A stretch of 64,000 bases of DNA. Origin: Candidatus Polarisedimenticolaceae bacterium. Lineage in GTDB: Bacteria > Acidobacteriota > Polarisedimenticolia > Polarisedimenticolales > DASRJG01. Positions 8,890-16,688 of this stretch are shown here, piece by piece. Position numbers and translations under genes: made by a program. The stretch spans positions 58,792-122,791 of the forward strand of contig DASUCV010000023.1 in the NCBI GenBank assembly GCA_036275915.1, given 5' to 3'. Position 1 is the first letter of the stretch; each line of letters begins with the position of its first letter. Under the pieces are notes generated by a model. That model had not been told where the DNA came from and ran no database searches. It worked only from the letters and a program-made list of their open reading frames with translations.

Positions 8890-10305
8890 TTAGTCCGAGA
8901 GGGGGCCGGCGAGCGCGCGCCGCCAGCGCACCCCTTGCGGGGTGTCCTCGAGAACGATGCCACGGGCTGCCAGGAGGTCGCGAATCCGGTCCGATTCGGC
9001 GAAGTTCTTGGACTTCCGCGCCGCGGTGCGCTGGGCGACCAGCGCCTCGACCTCCGGGTCGAGGAGCGCTTCACCTCCCCGCGGCAGGACGGCGAAGACC
9101 TCGTCGATGCGTGCGAGGCGCGCCTTGAGCGAGGCCACGCTCCCCCCGGGAAGCTCCCCGCGGTCGAGGGCGGCGTTCGTCTCGCGGACGAGGCGGAAGA
9201 GAGCGCCCGTCGCGCCGCTGACGTTGAGATCGTCGGCGAGGGCGTCCTTGATCTCACGCTCGATCGTATCCGCGCGCGCGTCGAACTCCAAGTGGAAGCC
9301 GTCGTCCCCGGCAGCGGCCGCTTCGCCGAGCCGGGCGTGAACGGCGTCCAGGCGCTCGAGCTCGCCGGCGGCGCGGGCGAGGGCGTCGAAGGTGAAGTTG
9401 AGCGGCGTGCGGTAGTGCGTCGTCAGGAGGAGGTAGCGCAGCGCGCGCGCGTCGTGGCCGCGGGCGATCAGGTCGCGCAGTGTGTAGAAGTTCCCCTTCG
9501 ACTTCGCCATCTTCTCGCCGTCGACCATGAGGTGCGCCGCGTGCATCCACGTCCGGACGAACGGCCGGCCGGTCGCGCCTTCGCTCTGCGCGATCTCGTT
9601 CTCGTGGTGGGGAAAGATGTTGTCCACGCCGCCGGTGTGGAGGTCGAAGCTCTCGCCGAGGTACTTCATGCTCATCGCCGAGCACTCGAGGTGCCAGCCC
9701 GGGCGGCCCGGGCCGAACGGCCCGTCCCACTTCGGCTCCCCCTCGCGGTGTCCCTTCCAGAGCACGAAGTCCCTTGCGTCGTCCTTGTCGTACTCGTCGC
9801 TGTCGACCCTGGCGCCGACCTTGATCTCCCGCTTCTCCAGGTTCGACAGGCGCCCGTAGCCCGGGAACGCGTCGATGCGGAAGTAGAGCGACCCCTGGCT
9901 CTCGTATGTCAGCCCCTTGTCCTTGAGCGTCGCCGCGATCGCGAGCATCTCGGGGATGTGATCGGTCGCGCGGGGGTAATGCTCGGCCCGCTCGATCGCG
10001 AGCGTGTCGAGGTCTTCGAAGAAAGCGCGGATGAAAGGCTCGGTGACGTCGCCGATCGACCTCCCCGAGGCGATCGCCTTCGCGATGATCTTGTCCTCGA
10101 TGTCGGTGATGTTCATGACCTGGGTCACGCGGAACCCCAGGTACTTGAGCGCGCGCCGGAGCAGGTCCTCCCAGACGTAGGTGCGGAAGTTCCCGATGTG
10201 GGCGAAGTCGTAGACCGTCGGGCCGCAGGTGTAGAGCCGGACGTGGCCGGGCTCGCCGGGCACGAGCGGCTCGACCGAACGCGTGAGCGTGTTGTAGACG
10301 CGCAT
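8890..10305 (-). CDS. cysS: Cysteine--tRNA ligase
   Basis: A 471-aa class I aminoacyl-tRNA synthetase of usual length. It has the zinc ligand Cys27 in TCGPTVYD, the HIGH-type signature HIGN at 36-39, HLECSAMSMKYLG with a second zinc cysteine, HHENEIAQSE, and the KMSKS-type loop KMAKSKGNF near residue 270. The C-terminal helical domain binds tRNA. No SD is visible; a TAGAAT hexamer ends 8 bp before the ATG, so the mRNA may be leaderless. Confidence 0.96.
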   Translation of the reverse strand: MRVYNTLTRSVEPLVPGEPGHVRLYTCGPTVYDFAHIGNFRTYVWEDLLRRALKYLGFRVTQVMNITDIEDKIIAKAIASGRSIGDVTEPFIRAFFEDLDTLAIERAEHYPRATDHIPEMLAIAATLKDKGLTYESQGSLYFRIDAFPGYGRLSNLEKREIKVGARVDSDEYDKDDARDFVLWKGHREGEPKWDGPFGPGRPGWHLECSAMSMKYLGESFDLHTGGVDNIFPHHENEIAQSEGATGRPFVRTWMHAAHLMVDGEKMAKSKGNFYTLRDLIARGHDARALRYLLLTTHYRTPLNFTFDALARAAGELERLDAVHARLGEAAAAGDDGFHLEFDARADTIEREIKDALADDLNVSGATGALFRLVRETNAALDRGELPGGSVASLKARLARIDEVFAVLPRGGEALLDPEVEALVAQRTAARKSKNFAESDRIRDLLAARGIVLEDTPQGVRWRRALAGPLSD

Positions 10306-10313
10306 AACGGCGC

Positions 10314-10319
10314 ATTCTA
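10314..10319 (-). promoter_or_regulatory. Putative -10 box of cysS (leaderless)
   Basis: TAGAAT on the minus strand, 8 nt before the cysS ATG, with no SD in between. Confidence 0.45.
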
Positions 10320-11783
10320 CTCGATGACGGTGAACGCTCCGTCCGCGCTGACGCGCTCACCCGAGACGCGGTCGTGGAGGTCGACGCGCACGCGGTACGG
10401 GCCCGCCGGCCAGTCGCCGATCGGCAGCGCGAGGCCCATCGCGGCGCCGGCCGCTTCGCGGACCGAGTAAGGCTTGCGGAACTTCTTCCGTGTGCCGTCG
10501 ACGACCCGTTCGAAGCGGTAGACGACGTCGACGCGCGCCGCGTGCTTCTCCGGGTCGAGCGCCGCTCCGTAGACTTGGAGGTAGACCCGGAGCAGCTCGT
10601 TCCGGCGGAACGTCGCGCCGACGCGGGGAACGACCTCCTCCGATCCGATCCGGTAGCGCTCCGACCCGTCGTGCGCCGGGCCGAATTGCTCTGCGAGGAC
10701 GAGCGAGCTGGCCGCGAGACCGGTGCTCAGATCGGGGACGGTGAGTTCGCCGCGGCGGACGAGGAGCTCGTTCCGCGTCTCGTCGCGGAGCGCGTAGCGC
10801 GCGGCGTACGTCCTCCCCGGCTCGAGGTAGGCGCGACCGAAGAAGATCGGCGCCCGGCCGTCCCGGGCCACGCGGTCGAGCGGGGTCGTGTGGACGGCGG
10901 CGCCCCGGACCTTGGCCCCGCGCCCGTCGACCCGCTCGAACGATGCGGCCGCGAGGTAGCGACCGGCCTGGGCGGCCGGGTCGTCGTCGTGCATCTCGAG
11001 CGTGAGGAAGACGAGCACCGTCCCGTCCTGCGCGCGGAAGTAGTACGGCTCGACGTCGAGGGCGTCGTCCGCCGACGGGGTCGCTCCGGCGTCGTCCTTC
11101 GCGGCCGGCGAGTTCGAGGTCAGGCTCGACGGCGTCGACTCGCGCGGCAGCGAGGCCAGCGTCTCGATGAGCATGTGCTCGAGCCCCTCGAACGAAACGT
11201 CGGGATGCAGGAGCCGAAGGCTGCGCAGCGTGTCGTGCCGCTCCCAGTCGAACGACACGGACGAGGTGTCGTGCACGGGGTCGCACGCGGGATCGGTCCG
11301 GTAGGTGCCGTCGCCGCAGCGGTAGAAGGCGACCTCGAGCCCGCCTTGCGCCCCGGGCGAGCTCGGGTAGACCCAGACCTCCTTCTCCACCGCCTTCATG
11401 CCTCCCGACTCGAGGCGGATCGTCTCGGGCTCTCCGAGGAGGATGTAGACCCGGCCGCGCACCGTATTCCACCCGCTCTGCTCGATCGTCGAAAACCGCT
11501 GGGCGGCGACCGCCGCGCGCTCCTCGAAGTCCGCCCTGAAATCGCGACCGCCCGCATCGGGCGCCGCGGCGAGACCCTTCCAGAACGCATCGATGAAGCT
11601 CCGGCGCTCGTCGTCGGTCTTGATGGCTCCGAACTTCTGGTACTCGTCGTCCTTCAGGAGGAGCCGCGCCGGCCCGTCACGCCACGTCTTGAGGGGCGGC
11701 GGGCCCGGGGACGCATGGGCCGCCGCCGGCGGCATCGCGAGCGACGCCACGAGGCAGAGGAGCCGCCCGAACCGAGGCACCAT
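10317..11783 (-). CDS. GWxTD domain-containing exported protein
   Basis: A 488-aa protein with a signal peptide (MVPRFGRLLCLVASLAMPPAAAHA). The N-terminal part carries the GWxTD-domain pattern: TWRDGPARLLLKDDEYQKF, TDDERRSFIDAFW, and SGWNTVRGRVYILLGEPE near residues 104-121, with N-T-V in place of x-T-D. The C-terminal half is beta-rich. GWxTD domains are common in Acidobacteriota and their biochemical function is not established. It follows the TonB-dependent receptor gene on the same strand across a GC-rich hairpin. Confidence 0.85.
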   Translation of the reverse strand: MVPRFGRLLCLVASLAMPPAAAHASPGPPPLKTWRDGPARLLLKDDEYQKFGAIKTDDERRSFIDAFWKGLAAAPDAGGRDFRADFEERAAVAAQRFSTIEQSGWNTVRGRVYILLGEPETIRLESGGMKAVEKEVWVYPSSPGAQGGLEVAFYRCGDGTYRTDPACDPVHDTSSVSFDWERHDTLRSLRLLHPDVSFEGLEHMLIETLASLPRESTPSSLTSNSPAAKDDAGATPSADDALDVEPYYFRAQDGTVLVFLTLEMHDDDPAAQAGRYLAAASFERVDGRGAKVRGAAVHTTPLDRVARDGRAPIFFGRAYLEPGRTYAARYALRDETRNELLVRRGELTVPDLSTGLAASSLVLAEQFGPAHDGSERYRIGSEEVVPRVGATFRRNELLRVYLQVYGAALDPEKHAARVDVVYRFERVVDGTRKKFRKPYSVREAAGAAMGLALPIGDWPAGPYRVRVDLHDRVSGERVSADGAFTVIE

Positions 11784-11802
11784 GCGACGTCCTCGAAACG
11801 GC

Positions 11803-11826
11803 GGAGGCCGCCCTGAGGCGGCCTCC
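11803..11826 (-). terminator. GC-rich hairpin after the TonB-dependent receptor gene
   Basis: A perfect 10-bp stem (GGAGGCCGCC/GGCGGCCTCC) with a CTGA loop lies between the receptor stop and the GWxTD start. No real T-run follows, so it may be an attenuator or processing site and not a full terminator. Confidence 0.45.
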
Positions 11827-11849
11827 GGAAACGTACGAGCGAGCGACGA

Positions 11850-14800
11850 TCAGAACGCCAGGCGCATCCCAATCTGGTACTGCCGGCCGAACGCGCGCGT
11901 CCCGTCGTTCGTGCCGTTCAGCTGCTGGCCGCTGTTCGTGAAGTCGTTGTAGATGCGATAGGTGTTCTCACCGAACAGGTTGAAGATCTCGGCGGTGAGC
12001 TGGAGGTTCATCCCCTTGCCGAGATTCATTTCCTTGACGAACTTCGTGTCGAAGTTCCAGTAGCCTTGATTCCGCTGATCGTTGCGGTGATGGGTCGGGT
12101 ACGCGATCCGCACGCGCGTGTACTGCTGACCGAACGGCGACAGATAGATCGGGAGCGCCGTCGTGGAGGAGATGCGGCGGATCAGGATCGAGTACGGGAG
12201 ACCGGATTGCCACTGAACGGCGCCACCGAGGCGGAAGCCCCACGGCGTGACGGTCGTCGCGTTGAACTTGACCGAGTGGCGGACGTCGAACGACTGGTAA
12301 CCCTGTTCGGCGTCGAGGGTCGAGCGGTCATCGCCGAGGGCCTGGTTGAAGTCCTCGCCGTTGCCCGTCGCCTTGGAGAGGGTGTACGACGCCTCCATCT
12401 GCCAGTTCTTGTACTGCCGGCGGACGAACTCGAGGATGAGGCCGTCGTACTGCGAATGGTTGTAGTTGCCGATCTGGAAGATGCTCCCCCAGCCCGGGTT
12501 CAACACATAGAGGTCGGGAACGCCGTCCGGGCGCTCGACGGTCGCCGTGCCGTGGCCATTTCCCCCGTCTGAATTGGGCACCGTCGCCTGTACGTTTTGG
12601 CCGGTGCAGTCGTCGAGGCGGCCGTCACCGATCCCGGGATCGGTGTCCTGGTAGGTCTGGCCGGTGTACGGATCGATGATCGGGCCGGTCCCGGGGCTCG
12701 GGGCCAACGTCGGCTGCCCGGTGCCGAGCGGAACGAGGCAGCGGCCATAGTCGCCCGGGATCTGGTTGATGTCGATGTCCTGAAGCTGCTTCTTGAAGCT
12801 ACGGTGGATGTAGCTGACCTTGATCGTGCTTTCCTGCCAGAGGTTCCGCTCGAAGCCGATCGAGTACTCGTCCTGGTACGGCGTCTTGATGTTGCGGTCG
12901 ACGGTCGAGAAGCTGAACGTGGGGACGTACGTGATCGCCGTCGTCCCGGTCGAGCCACCGCCCGCGGGCGCGAACGCGTCGAAGGTCACGATGACCGGCT
13001 CGCTCTCCGCCGTCGGGATGATGAGCGGGATGTTGTTGTAGTACCTGCCGCCCGACGCAGAGAACTTGCTCTTTCCGTCGTTCCAGGGGTCCCAGGCGAT
13101 CGAGAGCCGCGGAGCGATGTTCGTGTTGTTGATGTTCATGTCCGCGGGGCGTCGGAACTTCTTCCAGAAGGCGAGCTGCGTCGTGTAGGCCCCGAACTGG
13201 AAATCCGCGCCCGGAAACTGGCCCGCGATGGCGTTCAGGGAGCCCTGGATGTCCTCGTACGCGACGAAAGCGTTTTGCATCGGGACCGACGCCTGATCCG
13301 GATTCGTCAACCCCGCCGTCGCGGCTAGAAAGGCGGTGGATTCGGCCTGGGGATCGAACGGCTCGTACCCCTGCGCGTGGAGGTTCTCCTGCTCGATCCG
13401 CACGCCGAGCGTGATCGAGAGGTTCGATATCGGGCGAATCACGTCCTCGCCGTAGACCCCCCAGTTGGTCCCGGTCGCGGTCTGGTCGCTGCTGGGGTCG
13501 ACCGACGCGGCGACGGTGTAGTAAGTGCCGATATGGCCTGGGTTGTTCGGATCGCTGCCGACGAACGTCGTGAAGTTCGGCGTCCGCACGAGGTTCTTGA
13601 AGTAGCGCTCGTTCTCGACGACGAATCCGAACTTGAACTGATGGTTCATCCCCCACATGCGGCCCTTGAAGTACGTCGCGTCGCTGCGAACGGTCAGGCG
13701 CTGGCGGGAGTCGTGCCATTCCTGGTTCGATGAGCCGCTGAAGTTCCCCGAGCTGAAATCGAAGCACTGCGCGTTGCCGAGGTACGCGGGCGTATGGCAG
13801 TTGTTGGGGACGCCCGCGGCGGTCGGCGTGAGGTCGAGGTGGGTGTCCTGGAAGGCGACCGTGGAGTCGATGAGGAGGCTCGGCGAGTAAGGAGCCGTCC
13901 AGGTGAGCGTGTAGGTCGGGCCGCCGAACTTCCGGTCGACGCTCGACTCGACCGGAACGAGCAAGCTCACTCCAAAGTTCGTCTGCTGGAGCGGGTCCGC
14001 GCGGAAAGTGAAAGCCAGCTTGTTCCTGTTGCTGACCTGCCAGGTGAGCTGGTTGTCGGTCGACACGCGCGTCGTGCCGGTCGTCGCCACACTACCGCCG
14101 GTCCCGAGGATGACCGGGTCCTCGCGCTTGACCAATTCTTCCGACAGCCGGTACCAGAGCTTGTCGCGGACGATCGGTCCGGAGACCTGGAGGGACGGGT
14201 CATAGCGGTAGAAGTCCGGAAACTGGCTGTTCGAGATGCCGGTCGAGCCGCTCCCGTCGAGCTTCTTCGAGCTGTAGATCATCCCGAAGATACCTTCGAA
14301 GTCGTTCGAGCCCTGCTTCTGGATGATCGTCGCGAACCCACCCTGCGCGCGTCCGAACTCGGCGCCGGCGCCCGACGTGATGACGGTGAGGTCCTCGATC
14401 GAGTCGCTGTTGATCTGGTTCAGGAACTGGCCGGTGAGCGGATCGACGTTGCTGACGCCGCCGACCGACGTCTTGAAGTCGCGGTCGCGCGCGCCGTTGA
14501 CGTTCGGGTTGCCGTCGCCGTTCGGATCTTGGACCCCGGGCGCCAGAGCGATGACGTTTTGGTAGAAGCGCCCGGCGACCGGCAGGTCGGCGATGAAGTC
14601 GGACGAGAACTTCGTCGAGTTCTCGTTGTTGTCGAGATCGATCGTCTGCTTCTCGCCGATGACGGTGACCTTCTCGACGTGCTCGGGCACGAGCGCGATG
14701 ACGAACTCTTTCATCTGCCCGTTCTGGACCTCGAGATCCTGACGCACTCCGGCGTAGCCATCCATGATGACCTGGATGACGTAGCCTGACCCGACGCGGA

Positions 14801-15017
14801 GAACCGGGAAGATCGCGGATCCGTCGGGCTTCGTGATGACCGACGTGGTGGCGACGTACTTGTTGGTGTTGCTCAGCGTGACCGCGGCACCGATGACCGG
14901 CGATTTGTCGGCATTGTCGATGACACGGATCTTGAGCCCGCCCGTCGCCTGCGCGGACGCGACGGTGACCGTCAACGCCGCAACGGCGAGCGTGGCAAAC
15001 AGCGCCCGCAGCTTCAT
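11850..15017 (-). CDS. Oar-like TonB-dependent receptor with carboxypeptidase-regulatory domain
   Basis: A 1055-aa outer-membrane protein. The ATG at 15017 has a GGAGGGG SD and starts a signal peptide ending VASAQA. Then come a CarboxypepD_reg-like beta domain (about 25-110), a plug domain with VTVIGEKQTID, the LPVAGRFYQNVIALAPGVQ segment and GAGAEFGRAQGGFATIIQKQG, and a long beta-barrel ending with aromatic GMRLAF. Oar-type receptors are large importers or adhesion-related porins in Myxococcota and Acidobacteriota. The substrate is unknown. It has its own promoter and is followed by the GWxTD gene. Confidence 0.9.
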   Translation of the reverse strand: MKLRALFATLAVAALTVTVASAQATGGLKIRVIDNADKSPVIGAAVTLSNTNKYVATTSVITKPDGSAIFPVLRVGSGYVIQVIMDGYAGVRQDLEVQNGQMKEFVIALVPEHVEKVTVIGEKQTIDLDNNENSTKFSSDFIADLPVAGRFYQNVIALAPGVQDPNGDGNPNVNGARDRDFKTSVGGVSNVDPLTGQFLNQINSDSIEDLTVITSGAGAEFGRAQGGFATIIQKQGSNDFEGIFGMIYSSKKLDGSGSTGISNSQFPDFYRYDPSLQVSGPIVRDKLWYRLSEELVKREDPVILGTGGSVATTGTTRVSTDNQLTWQVSNRNKLAFTFRADPLQQTNFGVSLLVPVESSVDRKFGGPTYTLTWTAPYSPSLLIDSTVAFQDTHLDLTPTAAGVPNNCHTPAYLGNAQCFDFSSGNFSGSSNQEWHDSRQRLTVRSDATYFKGRMWGMNHQFKFGFVVENERYFKNLVRTPNFTTFVGSDPNNPGHIGTYYTVAASVDPSSDQTATGTNWGVYGEDVIRPISNLSITLGVRIEQENLHAQGYEPFDPQAESTAFLAATAGLTNPDQASVPMQNAFVAYEDIQGSLNAIAGQFPGADFQFGAYTTQLAFWKKFRRPADMNINNTNIAPRLSIAWDPWNDGKSKFSASGGRYYNNIPLIIPTAESEPVIVTFDAFAPAGGGSTGTTAITYVPTFSFSTVDRNIKTPYQDEYSIGFERNLWQESTIKVSYIHRSFKKQLQDIDINQIPGDYGRCLVPLGTGQPTLAPSPGTGPIIDPYTGQTYQDTDPGIGDGRLDDCTGQNVQATVPNSDGGNGHGTATVERPDGVPDLYVLNPGWGSIFQIGNYNHSQYDGLILEFVRRQYKNWQMEASYTLSKATGNGEDFNQALGDDRSTLDAEQGYQSFDVRHSVKFNATTVTPWGFRLGGAVQWQSGLPYSILIRRISSTTALPIYLSPFGQQYTRVRIAYPTHHRNDQRNQGYWNFDTKFVKEMNLGKGMNLQLTAEIFNLFGENTYRIYNDFTNSGQQLNGTNDGTRAFGRQYQIGMRLAF

Positions 15018-15145
15018 GTGGATGACCCCTCCGCCTGAACAACCGGGAAGAGCTCGCGCCCGCCCCCGGACCGAACGATGAACGCCCCTTTCGAGTGCCG
15101 CAGCACCCGCGCCCCGCCCACGAAGATATCGTTCGAGCGCGCGTC

Positions 15146-15175
15146 TATGTAGCACCGACGGCGCGTTTCCGTCAA
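15146..15175 (-). promoter_or_regulatory. Promoter of the TonB-dependent receptor gene
   Basis: TTGACG (15175-15170) and TACATA (15151-15146) with an 18-bp spacer. The -35 is one arm of an inverted repeat CCGTCAA (15169-15175) / TTGACGG (15193-15199) with 17 bp between the arms, a possible operator. Confidence 0.6.
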
Positions 15176-15272
15176 CCAAAGCCCCCTCCTCCTTGACGGA
15201 GAATATTTAGCCCGGAAAGGGTGGAGAGGCTGCCGGGGGCCGCCAACCCGCGCGGTGATCGCTCCGCAGGGG

Positions 15273-16667
15273 TCAGACGACGATGCCGAGCCGTTTGATC
15301 TTTTCGTTGAGGGTCGTGGGCTTCAGGCCCAGGATCTCCGCGGCCTGCTTCTGCACGCCGCCGGTCCGCCGTAGCGCGCCCTCGATCAGGCGCCGTTCGT
15401 AACGGCTCACCGCGTCGTAGAACGGCACGTCGTCCGGAAGGGACGGGATGGGCGGCATCGTCGAGAATTGGGCGAGATCCTTCGATAAGAGGTCGAGACC
15501 GATCTCGTCCCCCCGCGCGAGGACGACGCCCCGCTCGACCACGTTCTCGAGCTCGCGCACGTTGCCCGGCCAGCCGTACGTGAAGAACCGCTCGACGACC
15601 TCCGGCGCGACCCGGAGGACGCTCTTGCCGTTCTCGGCGTTGAACTTGGCGAGGAAGTGCTCGACGAGGACCGGGATGTCTTCCAGGCGCTCGCGCAGGG
15701 GCGGGATGGAGATGCTGATGACGTTGAGACGGTAGTAGAGATCTTCGCGGAACCGTCCCACCTCGATGAGATCCCTGAGGTCCTCGTTGGTCGCCGCGAT
15801 GATCCGGACGTCGACGGTCCGGCTCTCGAGCGCGCCGAGCGGCAGGAACTCCTTGTCCTGCATCACCCGGAGGAGCTTCGTCTGCACGTCCGGGGAGACG
15901 GTCGAGATCTCGTCGAACAGGACCGTGCCGCCCTCGGCGACCTCGAGGAGGCCGATCTTCGAGGAGGACGCCCCGGTGAACGCACCCTTGGCGTGCCCGA
16001 AGAGGTTGTCCTCGAGCAGATCGGCGGGGATGCTGTGGCTGTTGACGACGACGAACGGGTGGTCGGCGCGCGTGCTGCGCCGGTGGATCGCCTGCGCGAC
16101 GAGCTCCTTGCCGGTGCCGCTCTCGCCGTAGATGAGAACGGTGGCGCGGCTCTGCGCAACCTGGTCGATGAACCGGTAGACCTCCTGCATCGCGCGCGAC
16201 TTGCCGACGATCTTCTCGTAGCGGTAGCGCTGCTCGAGGGCGCGCTTCAGGTCCTTGTTCTCGGTGCGCAGGCGTGTGGTGCCGATGGCCTGAGCGACGA
16301 GGAGGCGCACCTCCTCGTTCTTGAACGGCTTCGTCAGGTAGTGGAAGGCGCCGAGCTTCATGGCGGCGACGGCGTTCTCCACGGTGCCGAAGGCGGTGAT
16401 CATGAGGACGGCGAGATCGGCGTCGCGGCTGCGGATCCAGCGCAGGACCTCGAGGCCGTCGGCGTCCGGGAGCATGACGTCGAGGAGGACCGCGTCCCAA
16501 GGTCCCTCGGCGTCGAGGAGCGCACGCCCGGCCTCCGCATCGGCCGCCGTGAGGACGTCGTGCCCTTCCTTGCGGAGGAGCGTGCCGAGCACGTCCGTGA
16601 CCACCGGCTCGTCGTCGACGATCAGGATGCGGCCGGCCGACGTCGTGACCGCGGCTTCACTCGACAT
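15273..16667 (-). CDS. Sigma-54-dependent response regulator, NtrC/AtoC type
   Basis: A 464-aa three-domain activator. The receiver (about 12-130) has the acidic pair in VDDE, the phosphoacceptor Asp in LLDVMLP and Lys in LTKPFK. The AAA+ domain has Walker A GESGTGKE, the sigma-54-contacting loop GAFTGA, Walker B LFDEI and the arginine-finger region. The C-terminal Fis-type HTH (AAEILGLKPTTLNEKIKRLGI) binds enhancer sites. It lies directly downstream of the PDZ-histidine kinase, its likely partner. The ATG is preceded by TAGAAT, 8 bp away, with no SD. Confidence 0.95.
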   Translation of the reverse strand: MSSEAAVTTSAGRILIVDDEPVVTDVLGTLLRKEGHDVLTAADAEAGRALLDAEGPWDAVLLDVMLPDADGLEVLRWIRSRDADLAVLMITAFGTVENAVAAMKLGAFHYLTKPFKNEEVRLLVAQAIGTTRLRTENKDLKRALEQRYRYEKIVGKSRAMQEVYRFIDQVAQSRATVLIYGESGTGKELVAQAIHRRSTRADHPFVVVNSHSIPADLLEDNLFGHAKGAFTGASSSKIGLLEVAEGGTVLFDEISTVSPDVQTKLLRVMQDKEFLPLGALESRTVDVRIIAATNEDLRDLIEVGRFREDLYYRLNVISISIPPLRERLEDIPVLVEHFLAKFNAENGKSVLRVAPEVVERFFTYGWPGNVRELENVVERGVVLARGDEIGLDLLSKDLAQFSTMPPIPSLPDDVPFYDAVSRYERRLIEGALRRTGGVQKQAAEILGLKPTTLNEKIKRLGIVV

Positions 16668-16675
16668 CGGAGGCG

Positions 16676-16681
16676 ATTCTA
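16676..16681 (-). promoter_or_regulatory. Putative extended -10 of the response regulator gene
   Basis: TGCTAGAAT on the minus strand, with the hexamer 8 nt before the ATG and no SD between. It could give a leaderless transcript separate from that of the histidine kinase. Confidence 0.42.
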
Positions 16682-16688
16682 GCAGGGG

